From contig JAVBYI010000005.1 of NCBI GenBank assembly GCA_030824115.1, positions 62,001 to 126,000 of the forward strand: a stretch of 64,000 nt of DNA. The letters are read 5' to 3'. This DNA comes from Rhodocyclaceae bacterium. GTDB taxonomy: Bacteria; Pseudomonadota; Gammaproteobacteria; Burkholderiales; Rhodocyclaceae. The notes under the pieces were generated by a model. That model was not told the DNA's origin and made no database searches. It saw only the letters and a list, made by a program, of their open reading frames with translations. Both the position numbers and the translations under genes were made by a program. Of this stretch, positions 29,559-37,265 are shown piece after piece. Positions within the stretch are counted from its first letter, which is position 1, and every line of letters starts with the position of its first letter.

Positions 29559-31127
29559 ATGCAAGCAATCGATGATATCAAGCCGTGTTTTCCCCTGTTC
29601 CGGGATGACGACTACAAGGGCATGATCTCGCGCAAGCGCGAGAAGTTTGAGGAAACCTCCTCCAAGGACAAGGTTCAGGAAGTCTTCAACTGGACGACCA
29701 CCAAGGAGTACCAGGACCTCAACTTCAAGCGTGAAGCTCTCACCATCAACCCGGCCAAGGCCTGCCAGCCGCTCGGTTCCGCCCTGTGCGGCCTCGGCTA
29801 TCACAAGGCGCTGGTGTACATCCACGGATCGCAGGGTTGTGTGGCCTACTTCCGCACCTACTTCAACCGTCACTTCAAGGAGCCGATCGCTTTCATCGCC
29901 GACTCGATGACGGAAGATGCCGCGGTGTTTGGCGGTCAGAAGAACGTCCATGAAGGTCTCGCCAACGCCAAGGCGCTCTACGGCGCCGAGATGATCGTGA
30001 TGTCCACCACCTGTATCGCCGAGGTAATCGGCGACGACCTGAATGCCTTTATCGGCAACGCCCGCAAGGAAGGCCACATTCCCGAGGACTTCCCGGTGCC
30101 GTTCGCGCATACCCCGTCTTTCGTCGGCTCGCACGTTACCGGCTGGGACAACATGGAAGAGGGCATCCTGCGCTACTACACCCTCAACACCATGGAAGGC
30201 AAGGAAGTCGGCAAGAACGGCAAGATCAACATCGTGCCGGGCTTCGAGACCTACCTGGGCAACTACCGTGTGGTCAAGCGCATGCTGAAGGAGATGGACG
30301 TCGATTACACGATGCTCTGCGATCCCGAAGAAGTGCTCGACACCCCGGCCGACGGCGAGTTCCGCATGTATGCCGGCGGCACCACCCAGGACGAGATCAA
30401 GGATGCGCCGAACGCCAAGAACACCTTCCTGATCCAGCCGATGGGCTGCGACAAAACCCGCAAGTTTGTCGAGTCCACCTGGAATCATGAAGTGCCCAAG
30501 CTCAACATCCCGATGGGCGTGGAGTGGACCGACGAATTCCTGATGAAGGTGTCGGAAGTCACCGGCAAGCCGATCCCCGCTTCCCTGCAACTGGAGCGTG
30601 GCCGTCTGGTCGACATGATGACCGACTCGCACGCCTGGCTGCACGGCAAGAAGATGGCCGTCTATGGCGACCCCGACTTCACCATGGGCATGGTCAAGCT
30701 GATGATGGAATTCGGCATCGAGCCGACCCACATTGTCTGCAACAACGGCAGCAAAAAGTGGGCGAAGGCCATGGAAAAGCTGCTTGCCTCCAGCCCCTAC
30801 GGCGCCAGCGGCAAGGCCTACCCGGGCGCTGACCTGTGGCACCTGCGCAGCCTGTGCTTTACCGACAAGCCGGATTTCCTCATCGGCAACAGCTATGGCA
30901 AGTACATCCAGCGCGACACGCTGCACAAGGGTGAGGAGTTCGAGGTGCCGCTGATCCGTATCGGCTTCCCGATCTTCGATCGTCACCATCTGCATCGTCA
31001 GACCACGCTCGGCTACGAAGGCGCCATGCAGGTGCTGACCACGCTGACCAACGCGGTACTGGAGCGTCTGGACGACAAGACGCGCGGCATGGGCACCACC
31101 GACTACAACCACGATTTAGTTCGTTAA
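29559..31127 (+). CDS. nifK: Nitrogenase MoFe protein beta chain NifK
   Basis: 522 residues. P-cluster ligands Cys69, Cys94 and Cys152 are present (KACQPLG, GSQGCVAYF, STTCIAEVIGDD). The N-terminal extension of about 50 residues before the first Cys is the long form seen in proteobacteria. It sits 86 bases after nifD with an AAGGAG site, and 16 bases before nifT. Confidence 0.99.
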   Translation: MQAIDDIKPCFPLFRDDDYKGMISRKREKFEETSSKDKVQEVFNWTTTKEYQDLNFKREALTINPAKACQPLGSALCGLGYHKALVYIHGSQGCVAYFRTYFNRHFKEPIAFIADSMTEDAAVFGGQKNVHEGLANAKALYGAEMIVMSTTCIAEVIGDDLNAFIGNARKEGHIPEDFPVPFAHTPSFVGSHVTGWDNMEEGILRYYTLNTMEGKEVGKNGKINIVPGFETYLGNYRVVKRMLKEMDVDYTMLCDPEEVLDTPADGEFRMYAGGTTQDEIKDAPNAKNTFLIQPMGCDKTRKFVESTWNHEVPKLNIPMGVEWTDEFLMKVSEVTGKPIPASLQLERGRLVDMMTDSHAWLHGKKMAVYGDPDFTMGMVKLMMEFGIEPTHIVCNNGSKKWAKAMEKLLASSPYGASGKAYPGADLWHLRSLCFTDKPDFLIGNSYGKYIQRDTLHKGEEFEVPLIRIGFPIFDRHHLHRQTTLGYEGAMQVLTTLTNAVLERLDDKTRGMGTTDYNHDLVR

Positions 31128-31143
31128 TGAGGGTTCGGTAACC

Positions 31144-31365
31144 ATGGCCAACATCATGATCCGCCGCAGCGCCGAAGGTTATGTGTTCTACATGCCCAAG
31201 CGCGATATCGAAGACCAGATTACGTCGATGGAATTCGATACCCCGGAAAAGTGGGGCGGCGAGATCAAGTTGAAGAACGGTGGCATCTACTTCATCGAAC
31301 CGCAAAGCGCGCCCGAGCGTCTTCCCTACTCGGTGCGTGCCAAGCGGATTGATGGCGTCGAATAA
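31144..31365 (+). CDS. nifT: NifT/FixU family protein
   Basis: 73 residues with the family pattern MIRRSAEGYVFYMPKRDIED, WGGEIKLKNGGIYFI. NifT is a small, mostly beta protein found just after nifK in many diazotrophs; mutants show little effect and its role is unknown. Position and sequence make the assignment clear. Confidence 0.95.
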   Translation: MANIMIRRSAEGYVFYMPKRDIEDQITSMEFDTPEKWGGEIKLKNGGIYFIEPQSAPERLPYSVRAKRIDGVE

Positions 31366-31385
31366 ATTTTTAAAGGAGTTTCATC

Positions 31386-31580
31386 ATGGCAATGAAAATC
31401 GTCCAGGCGGAATGCACTTCCTGCGGTGACTGCGTGCCGGTCTGCCCGACCACCTCGATTACCGAGAAGGGCGGCATCTACAAGATCAACAAGGAAACCT
31501 GCAACGAGTGCGACGATCAGGATTCTCCCAAGTGCGTGGCAGCCTGCCCCGCCGGGGATGCCTGCATCGTCTATGCCTGA
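31386..31580 (+). CDS. Nif-operon 2[4Fe-4S] ferredoxin
   Basis: 64 residues. Cluster motifs CTSCGDCVPVCP and CNECDDQDSPKCVAACP, the second with a seven-residue insertion as in nif ferredoxins. It sits between nifT and the nafY-like gene with an AAAGGAG site, so it is probably an electron donor to nitrogenase or to cofactor assembly. Confidence 0.92.
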   Translation: MAMKIVQAECTSCGDCVPVCPTTSITEKGGIYKINKETCNECDDQDSPKCVAACPAGDACIVYA

Positions 31581-31615
31581 CACTCAGTAAAGACATCCAC
31601 TAAAAGGAGCCGGAC

Positions 31616-32353
31616 ATGACCCAGGCCATGACTCGCGAAGCCGCCTTGCGGTTGGGGTTGGCAGCCAACGAGCTGCCGGGCCTGGGCGTGCCCGCCCTCG
31701 TGACTGCAATTGCCGATCGCTTTGGTTTGCCTTTGACGGAAACCAAGCTGGCTGAGATTACCGTCACCGATCTGCGCGCCATCATCGCCGGCGATGATCA
31801 CGCCGAGCAGGATTGCCAGGTCGGCTACGACATGGACACCCTCAAACGCGCCGTGCGCTTTCTGTGGGGTGAGGGGGTCGAGGGCAGCGAACTGCCGCCG
31901 CTCGACGTCTATGCCCAGGGCGACATGCCGGGTTCGATCCGTGTTGCCTGTGCCTCGAACAATGCCGAATTGATCGATGGTCATTTCGGTTCCTGCGAAC
32001 GTTTTCTGATCTATCAGGTGTCACCCACGGAAATTCGTCTCATCGCCGTGCGGCCGACGCTGGAAGCCGAGCACGCCGAGGACAAGAACCTTGCGCGTGC
32101 GGCGATCATCAAGGATTGTCAGGTGGCCTACTTCCAGTCCATCGGCGGGCCGGCGGCTGCCAAGGTGGTGCGGGCCGGCGTGCATCCCGTCAAGCTCAAT
32201 CCAAAAGTCGGCGCTGGCAAGACGGCAAGAGAAATCCTCGCCGACCTGCAGAAAGCCATCCAGAGTCCGCCGCCCTGGCTGGCCAAGGTGATGGGCGTCG
32301 AATCGGCCGCGCTGGCGGTCTATCGCGAGCTGGTCGAGGCGGAAGAAGAGTGA
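31616..32353 (+). CDS. NafY/NifY-like FeMo-cofactor-binding protein
   Basis: 245 residues. An N-terminal helical domain (about 1-95) is followed by the NifX/NafY-type cofactor-binding domain (IRVACASNNAELIDGHFGSCERFLIYQV, then VAYFQSIGGPAAAKVVRAG). Such proteins hold FeMo-co or apo-nitrogenase during maturation. The His in DGHFGSCE is the expected cofactor ligand region. AAAGGAG precedes ATG 31616. Near residue 200 the sequence PKVGAGKTA is encoded by a copy of the 24-bp repeat. I cannot separate NafY from NifY on sequence alone, so no symbol is given. Confidence 0.88.
   Translation: MTQAMTREAALRLGLAANELPGLGVPALVTAIADRFGLPLTETKLAEITVTDLRAIIAGDDHAEQDCQVGYDMDTLKRAVRFLWGEGVEGSELPPLDVYAQGDMPGSIRVACASNNAELIDGHFGSCERFLIYQVSPTEIRLIAVRPTLEAEHAEDKNLARAAIIKDCQVAYFQSIGGPAAAKVVRAGVHPVKLNPKVGAGKTAREILADLQKAIQSPPPWLAKVMGVESAALAVYRELVEAEEE
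32203..32226 (+). repeat. 24-bp dispersed repeat, copy 8 (inside the nafY-like gene)
   Basis: Two mismatches to consensus, sense direction; encodes KVGAGKTA in frame, in the loop after the conserved RAGVHPVKL strand. Confidence 0.93.
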
Positions 32354-32637
32354 GTACGGAGATCTCGCCTGCGTATCTCGATCAAGTGCTGATGCAGGTG
32401 GCGGTGCATTCGTCGCTCGCGCATGAGGCCTTGGCGCAGCGGCTGCGTGATCACTTTCCCGGTTGCCATATCTCCGTCTGCAGCGAGGACGATGTGTCGC
32501 CACGGCTTACGCCGGCGGCCGAGAACAAGGTTTGCGAGATTTACTATGTGGCCAGCGGCGAACACTGCCTCAGCCTCACCAACGATGAGGCCGCCGCAAC
32601 CGGCATCGTGGTGGCGCTGCGTGACGACGAAGACTGA
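32350..32637 (+). CDS. Small nif-operon protein of unknown function
   Basis: 95 residues from GTG 32350, which overlaps the upstream TGA (GTGA). The sequence has a helical start (YLDQVLMQVAVHSSLAHEALAQRLRDHFPG), then a beta-rich part (HISVCSEDDVSP, CEIYYVASGEHCLSL). No motif I can name. Its fixed place between a nafY-like gene and an FeS/LRV gene suggests a role in nitrogenase assembly or protection. Confidence 0.75.
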   Translation: MSTEISPAYLDQVLMQVAVHSSLAHEALAQRLRDHFPGCHISVCSEDDVSPRLTPAAENKVCEIYYVASGEHCLSLTNDEAAATGIVVALRDDED

Positions 32638-33373
32638 TTCTTCTGCCGGGATCGCCACGGCGCAGGACTTGTGCGCGGTTTGTTCGCATGCGGCCACCCT
32701 GCTGCCGCTGAACCGCTGTCAGCCACTCGATCGCTGCGTCAAGAGCCAAAGCGGCCGGCAGATGGATCGATTCTTTCGAGACAACCCCGAAGAGGCCGCG
32801 CATTATCTCGGCGATCCCCACTGGGAACGTCGCGCCATCGCCGTGCGTTATGCGCCCCTGATGGACGTGCGCGCCCTGTGTGCCGATAGTGACGAGGTGG
32901 TGCGTCGCGTCGTTGCTACCCGTCTGCCGCCCGAAGAGTTGCCCCGACTGCGCCGCGATCCTGATCGCGAGGTGCGGATTACCGTCGCACAACGCCTGCC
33001 CGTCGATGACCTGCTCTCGATGGCCGGCGATGTTGATTACATGGTGCGCGTGATCGTCGCGCGGCGCCTCTCGCATGGCCGTCTGCCGCGTTTTGTCCAT
33101 GATCCCGAGCGCGAAGTGCGCAAGACCGTGGCCTTGCGCCTGCCGGCGTTTGCGCTGGCCAGGCTGATCGACGATCCCGAACCCGAAGTGCGGCGCATCG
33201 TCGCCGAGCGCGCGCTGCCGCACGATGCCGCACGCCTGCTGGCCGATCCCGAGTGGAGCGTGCGCTATGCGGCGGCCGAACATGCGCCGCTTGACGATGT
33301 GCGTGCGCTGCTCGACGACCCCGAACCCGAAGTACGGCGCATGGTCTGGCAGCGGATTGCCGAGGCCGATTGA
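32621..33373 (+). CDS. 4Fe-4S protein with leucine-rich-variant repeats (LRV)
   Basis: 250 residues from GTG 32621, overlapping the previous gene by 17 bases. The N-terminal Cys set (CAVC ... NRC ... DRC, residues about 14-36) can hold a 4Fe-4S cluster. Then about eight helical repeats of 24 residues follow with the pattern D-P-x-x-x-V-R-x-x-V-A-x-R-L-P. This is the architecture of the LRV protein described from the Azotobacter vinelandii nif region. Function is unknown; a redox-dependent protein-binding role is the usual guess. Confidence 0.88.
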   Translation: MTTKTDSSAGIATAQDLCAVCSHAATLLPLNRCQPLDRCVKSQSGRQMDRFFRDNPEEAAHYLGDPHWERRAIAVRYAPLMDVRALCADSDEVVRRVVATRLPPEELPRLRRDPDREVRITVAQRLPVDDLLSMAGDVDYMVRVIVARRLSHGRLPRFVHDPEREVRKTVALRLPAFALARLIDDPEPEVRRIVAERALPHDAARLLADPEWSVRYAAAEHAPLDDVRALLDDPEPEVRRMVWQRIAEAD

Positions 33374-33392
33374 ATTCAACAGGAGCGAGAAC

Positions 33393-34373
33393 ATGTCAGC
33401 AACCCTTCCCACGACCACCCCCGAGCTTGCCGCCGCTGCCAACCTGATTGCCGAAACCTGCGTGCAGGTGTCCGTCGCGCAGGGGCCGGCCGCCCTGGCC
33501 AAAGAATTGGCGCGCATCGTCCCGCAATACGCCTTTCGCGAAGTGCTCGCGCGCGGCGGCTGGTATCGGCTCGGCGGCGTCGTCGATGCCCAGGGCCAGC
33601 ACATTGCCGACGATCTTGAAAGCTGGGTGGCCGACGAACTGGCGCGCAACGATGACGACCTCGCTGCCGTCGCCAGCGTGCATGCCGAGGATGCGCTGCG
33701 CGCGACGCGGCTGACCGGCAAGACGCATTACTGGGTGGCGCGCACCGGCAAGGGCGCGGCCGACTTCATCCAGATCGAGATCGAGGAACTGCAGGAAGTC
33801 ATTTGCCATCGGCTATTCCCGCGCGGCGAAGTGCCCGCATCCGTCGAGGATCTGGTCGATCCGCGCGACGCCTGTCCCGGTCAGCAGTCGGCACTCAGCC
33901 TGCCCTTCTATGCCCTGCGACGCACGACCGACATCGCCGACTTCCTTGCTGGCATGCGCGATCAAAAACCCGAGCCGCAGCCCGTCCATCGTTTCATCGA
34001 CGCCTGGGAGAAGAGCTCGGCCGGTCATGCCACCGAATTCAGCAACCACTGGGTTATCGCCGTGCGTGAGCACCTCGATCGCTTCCGTCAGCCGATTCGC
34101 AGCGCCAGCCCGGTGGCGGCCTTCAACGGCGCGCCCCCGCGCTTCGAAGGCGGCTTTGGCTCACGCGGGCTGGCGCTGGCCGAAGCGCTGCAGCGCTTCG
34201 ACAAGCAAGTGGGCTATCCGATGGCCTGGTTCTTCCACATGATCACCACCAAAACCGTGCCGCATGCCGTGGCCACGGTGGCAATCGAAGACGTGCAGGG
34301 CGGCTTCAACTACCTGCCCGACCGCGACGTGCAGGTCGTGCGCGACTGGCTGCATCGTCCGTACAGCTTCTGA
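33393..34373 (+). CDS. Nif-operon hypothetical protein
   Basis: 326 residues from ATG 33393 (AGGAG upstream). Soluble, with one notable segment DPRDACPGQQSALSLPFYALRRTTDIADF and a C-terminal HMITTKTVPHAVATVAIEDVQ. I do not recognise the family. It is 20 bases after the LRV gene and its stop overlaps the next ATG, so it belongs to the nifHDK transcript or a sub-operon of it. Confidence 0.78.
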   Translation: MSATLPTTTPELAAAANLIAETCVQVSVAQGPAALAKELARIVPQYAFREVLARGGWYRLGGVVDAQGQHIADDLESWVADELARNDDDLAAVASVHAEDALRATRLTGKTHYWVARTGKGAADFIQIEIEELQEVICHRLFPRGEVPASVEDLVDPRDACPGQQSALSLPFYALRRTTDIADFLAGMRDQKPEPQPVHRFIDAWEKSSAGHATEFSNHWVIAVREHLDRFRQPIRSASPVAAFNGAPPRFEGGFGSRGLALAEALQRFDKQVGYPMAWFFHMITTKTVPHAVATVAIEDVQGGFNYLPDRDVQVVRDWLHRPYSF

Positions 34374-34675
34374 TGGCCAAGCGCGAAGCCAGTTGCCCGC
34401 TGTGCGGGGCGAAGCTGACACCAGCGCAGGTATTCGACGCCTGCGATGAAATCAGCGATGAACATCTCGGTGTCCTGGACTGCCACTGTCCCTTCTGCCA
34501 GGGCCATTTCGAGGTGCTGCCCGGCGAAGGCCGTGTCGAGATTGGTTACGTGAGAAGCGCCCGTTTCGACGGCGTCGTCTCCCTGCCGGCCGAAGGGCTG
34601 GCCGTACTGCGCGACACCGCCACCGGCGGGCTGCGCATCCGGCTGGATGGACGTAGCTGGAAGTTCGATAGCTAA
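34373..34675 (+). CDS. Small zinc-ribbon protein, end of nif operon
   Basis: 100 residues. CPLC (residues about 8-11) and CHCPFC (about 37-42) form a likely zinc ribbon; the rest is beta-rich (VEIGYVRSARFDGVVSLP). ATG 34373 overlaps the previous TGA. No recognised family. It is the last gene before a repeat-associated hairpin that could end the transcript. Confidence 0.75.
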   Translation: MAKREASCPLCGAKLTPAQVFDACDEISDEHLGVLDCHCPFCQGHFEVLPGEGRVEIGYVRSARFDGVVSLPAEGLAVLRDTATGGLRIRLDGRSWKFDS

Positions 34676-34676
34676 C

Positions 34677-34701
34677 GCCGTCCTACCCAGCGCCGACTTT
34701 T
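34677..34701 (-). repeat. 24-bp dispersed repeat, copy 9 (25 bases, one insertion)
   Basis: Consensus with one inserted base. It starts one base after the stop codon of the zinc-ribbon gene and is followed by an inverted partial copy of its own A-rich half. Confidence 0.9.
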
Positions 34702-34713
34702 TAGTCGGCGCTG
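34688..34713 (+). terminator. Repeat-built hairpin after the nif operon
   Basis: CAGCGCCGAC (34688-34697) and GTCGGCGCTG (34704-34713) form a perfect 10-bp GC-rich stem around TTTTTA. The left arm is part of repeat copy 9; the right arm is an inverted partial copy. No strong T-run follows, so termination may be weak. Confidence 0.55.
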
Positions 34714-34745
34714 AGTTTCAGTCTTAATTGCACCTACAGTTTGTC

Positions 34746-34774
34746 TTGACTTCCGACTATAGTGCATCTACGAT
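34746..34774 (+). promoter_or_regulatory. Sigma-70 promoter of the brnTA-like pair
   Basis: TTGACT (34746-34751), 17 bases, TACGAT (34769-34774). The expected transcript start would fall at about the GTG start codon 34781. Confidence 0.6.
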
Positions 34775-34780
34775 TTGACC

Positions 34781-35053
34781 GTGATCACCTTCGACGAAAC
34801 CAAGCGCCAAGCAAACATTGTCAAGCACGGTATTGATCTGGCAGCGCTATCGGGCTTCTTTGATGGTGACTTGCTGACCCGCGAAGATGTGCGCGAAGCC
34901 TATGGCGAGTTGCGTTTTCAGAGTGTTGGCTGGCACGCGGGAGAAATGCTATTCGTTGTCTGGACGCCGGGCGACGACGAATGGCCCCATATTATTTCGG
35001 CACGAAAGGCGGAAAAACATGAGCGCGAAGCGTGGACACGTTTCTGTAAATGA
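34781..35053 (+). CDS. brnT: BrnT-family ribonuclease toxin
   Basis: About 90 residues. BrnT pattern: FDETKRQANIVKHGIDL, FFDGDLLTREDVREAYGE, RFQSVGW ... LFVVWT, HIISARKAEKHE. These toxins cut RNA with a RelE-like fold and are held by BrnA. The start is GTG 34781 (TTG 34775 is also in frame); with the promoter just upstream the message may be leaderless. It overlaps the antitoxin gene by 35 bases. Confidence 0.87.
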   Translation: MITFDETKRQANIVKHGIDLAALSGFFDGDLLTREDVREAYGELRFQSVGWHAGEMLFVVWTPGDDEWPHIISARKAEKHEREAWTRFCK

Positions 35054-35294
35054 CGCGCCGGCGACCAAACCGGACGATTGGAATAGTGCATTTGTTACCC
35101 ATTCGGTAGACGAACTGCGCAAGGTGGTTGCAGCGCGCCGTACCCGTGGACCAAACAGGCACCCAACCAAAGAGCAAGTTGCAGTGCGATACAGCCCCGA
35201 AGTGCTTGCTTATTTCCGGGCGACTGGCGCGGGTTGGCAAACCCGCATGGACGAAGCCTTGCGCGAATACGTGTCCCAACACAAGGCAACTTAG
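35019..35294 (+). CDS. brnA: BrnA-family antitoxin
   Basis: 91 residues. It has the BrnA C-terminal ribbon-helix-helix-like segment (VAVRYSPEVLAYFRATGAGWQTRMDEALREYV) that binds operator DNA, and an N-terminal part that would hold the toxin. ATG 35019 lies inside the end of brnT. Confidence 0.86.
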   Translation: MSAKRGHVSVNDAPATKPDDWNSAFVTHSVDELRKVVAARRTRGPNRHPTKEQVAVRYSPEVLAYFRATGAGWQTRMDEALREYVSQHKAT

Positions 35295-35333
35295 TTCTTT
35301 CATCCGGGGGCGAGTATTGTTAGGGCGGTGCAG

Positions 35334-35681
35334 ATGAAAACCATAACGCTTGACGTCCGCTCGCCCGCTGACGCGATGGCAGACTTCACCCAAGCCTGGA
35401 AAACAGGCAAACCGCAACGATCTGCCCGGATCAGCTTTGCCACGCCCGAACTGCTCTGGAAGGTGCTGACGGAAAAGCGCTGGGAGCTGCTGAAGGCATT
35501 ATGCGGGGCCGGTCCAGTATCCATTCGCGAGGCTGCCCGCCGCGTCGGCCGAGACGTGAAGGCGGTTCACGGCGACGTAACGGCGCTGCTGAACGCAGGT
35601 GTGCTTGACCGCACCGAGGACGGCCAGATTGTCTTTCCGTTCGAAGCCGTCAAAGTCGAATTCTTTTTGCAGGCGGCATAG
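35334..35681 (+). CDS. MarR-like winged-helix regulator, possibly an orphan antitoxin (HVO_A0114/TumA-like)
   Basis: 115 residues from ATG 35334. Winged helix: WELLKALCGAGPVSIREAARRVGRDVKAVHGDVTALLNAGVLDRTEDG. Such proteins usually follow a small toxin gene of the TumE type. Here the upstream pair is BrnTA, and no TumE-like gene is visible, so this may be the remains of a lost pair or a regulator of its neighbours. Confidence 0.75.
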   Translation: MKTITLDVRSPADAMADFTQAWKTGKPQRSARISFATPELLWKVLTEKRWELLKALCGAGPVSIREAARRVGRDVKAVHGDVTALLNAGVLDRTEDGQIVFPFEAVKVEFFLQAA

Positions 35682-35728
35682 AACGCGAATCAGCCAGAGG
35701 CCGAGTCAGGTAAGGGCAGGCGCTACCC

Positions 35729-35752
35729 GCCGTCCCGCCAGCGCCGACATTT
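35729..35752 (-). repeat. 24-bp dispersed repeat, copy 10
   Basis: Exact match to the AAAT variant, intergenic, before the third cassette. Confidence 0.95.
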
Positions 35753-35901
35753 CCCGATTCCACCTTTTGGATATGTGACAGGTGCATTTTTGCCCCTCCT
35801 GCGCTAACCTGCCGCAAAGCCATGCCACGTGCTGATAATGGTCAGCAGAATGAGTAAGAAATTGGTAGCTTGGTTTGAGGTAGGGCACCTGTTGGGGTGT
35901 C

Positions 35902-35918
35902 CACATAAACGTTATGTG
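35902..35918. other. Left boundary of cassette 3
   Basis: CACATAA-ACG-TTATGTG is a perfect inverted pair. The right half, GTTATGTG (35911-35918), is the exact complement of CACATAAC at 36340-36347. That is the relation expected between a cassette's start and the left box of its own attC. The 150 bases upstream (from 35753) hold no gene. Confidence 0.55.
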
Positions 35919-35935
35919 CTGAAAGGAATTCCACG

Positions 35936-36334
35936 GTGATTTTGAGTAGTCAACTCAAGCTTCTCGCAAACGGAATCAATCCCGAGACTGGAGAAGTACT
36001 GGATGAAGCGTCTCTAACTGCAAAACCCGAAGTTATTCGTATCCTGTTCGCGTTGGCTGAAGAACTGTCTGGGTCTGATAGACCCAAGACCAAGAAGCCG
36101 AAGATGACTCCGGATGAACGTCGGCAAAAGAATGTCGCCGAAGGGCGGCCACCAAAGTCACATTTTCCCTGGGAGGAAGACGAGAAAGTTAAGTTGGCCC
36201 GCGAGTTCGCTAAGAACGGGAACGTCCGACACTTATCGGCCATGTTTGAACGCTCAGTTCTTGCAATTGCTGTCCAGTTACACAGGTTGAATTTGATTTC
36301 GGAAGACGAATTTGAATCCTATCGCCAGCAATAG
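35936..36334 (+). CDS. Cassette-borne small protein with Myb/SANT-like helix-turn-helix
   Basis: 132 residues from GTG 35936 (AAGGA upstream). The N-terminal part reads LKLLANGINPETGEVLDE and VIRILFALAEEL; the C-terminal part reads FPWEEDEKVKLAREFAKNG ... LSAMFERSVLAIAVQLHRL, typical of a Trp-anchored helix-turn-helix. It probably binds DNA or protein; the function is unknown. Lower GC than the nif genes and an attC-like site just after its stop mark it as an integron cassette. Confidence 0.7.
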   Translation: MILSSQLKLLANGINPETGEVLDEASLTAKPEVIRILFALAEELSGSDRPKTKKPKMTPDERRQKNVAEGRPPKSHFPWEEDEKVKLAREFAKNGNVRHLSAMFERSVLAIAVQLHRLNLISEDEFESYRQQ

Positions 36335-36339
36335 GCACG

Positions 36340-36406
36340 CACATAACCCGGCAGTCGAGCGGACTTGCGCGAAAAACCGTGCAGTTCGCTCACTTCCACG
36401 TGAGCC
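36340..36406 (+). other. attC-like integron recombination site 3
   Basis: Left box CACATAAC (36340-36347), an imperfect central stem around TTGCGCG/CGTGCA, and a right box GTGAGCC (36400-36406) that lacks one T of GTTRRRY. The layout closely follows site 2 (CATAACCC ... GCGGACT/CGGACT ... TCCACG). The damaged right box suggests this site may no longer recombine. Confidence 0.6.
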
Positions 36407-36447
36407 CCTGACCGAGTCTAATCGCCACTATAAGAAAAATTCCCGCA

Positions 36448-37194
36448 ATGGACATTCCACGAATCTTCAACATCACTGAAAGCGCTCACCGCATCCACAA
36501 CCCGATCACACCCGAAAAGCTCGCCACGCTTGGCGCGGCGTTGCGTCTGGAATCGGGAGCACGCGTGCTCGACCTCGGCAGCGGTTCGGGGGAGATGTTG
36601 TGCACCTGGGCGCGCGATCACGGTGTCATCGGCACCGGCGTCGATATGAGCCAGTTATTCACCGAGCAAGCGAAACGCCGTGCTGTCGAACTCGGCGTCG
36701 CCGATCAGGTCAGGTTCATCCATGGCGATGCGGCCGGTTATGTCTCTGACGAGAAGGTCGATGTGGCCGCCTGTGTCGGTGCTACATGGATTGGCGGGGG
36801 CGTCGCCGGCACCATTGAGCTTCTGGCGCGGAGCCTGCACAGCGGCGGGATCACCCTCGTCGGCGAGCCTTTCTGGCGGCAGTTGCCGCCGACGGAAGCG
36901 GTTGCCAAGGAGTGTCATGCCAGTTCAATCGCCGACTTTCTCATGCTCCCGGAGCTTCTCGCGTCGTTCGGCCAGCTTGGCTACGATGTCGTTGAAATGA
37001 TGCTGGCCGACCAGGATGGCTGGGACAGATACGAGGCGGCCAAATGGCTCACCATGCGCCGCTGGCTTGAAGCCAATCCCGGCGATGAGTTAGCCAAAGA
37101 GGTTCGCGCCAAACTCTCCTCGGAACCTGCGCGCTACGCCGCCTACACGCGTGAATACCTTGGCTGGGGTGTGTTCGCGCTAATGCTGCGGTGA
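36448..37194 (+). CDS. SAM-dependent methyltransferase
   Basis: 248 residues. Class I methyltransferase: motif I VLDLGSGSGEM (about 40-50), GVDMSQ, and VAACVGATWIGGG in the motif IV region. Substrate unknown; likeness is to small-molecule methyltransferases of the UbiE/Cyclopropane type. GC content is host-like, unlike the cassette before it. Confidence 0.85.
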   Translation: MDIPRIFNITESAHRIHNPITPEKLATLGAALRLESGARVLDLGSGSGEMLCTWARDHGVIGTGVDMSQLFTEQAKRRAVELGVADQVRFIHGDAAGYVSDEKVDVAACVGATWIGGGVAGTIELLARSLHSGGITLVGEPFWRQLPPTEAVAKECHASSIADFLMLPELLASFGQLGYDVVEMMLADQDGWDRYEAAKWLTMRRWLEANPGDELAKEVRAKLSSEPARYAAYTREYLGWGVFALMLR

Positions 37195-37211
37195 GCATTG
37201 GCGTCTCGGTT

Positions 37212-37235
37212 GCCGTCCTGCCAGCGCCGACATTT
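37212..37235 (-). repeat. 24-bp dispersed repeat, copy 11
   Basis: One mismatch to the AAAT variant, 18 bases after the methyltransferase stop. Confidence 0.94.
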
Positions 37236-37265
37236 CATACCATCCATAACCACTAACCCCATCCC

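Noticed and set aside
36918..36945. TTCAATCGCCGACTTT in the methyltransferase gene as a repeat copy
   Set aside because: Only about 11 bases fit and the GCCGTCCC half is absent.
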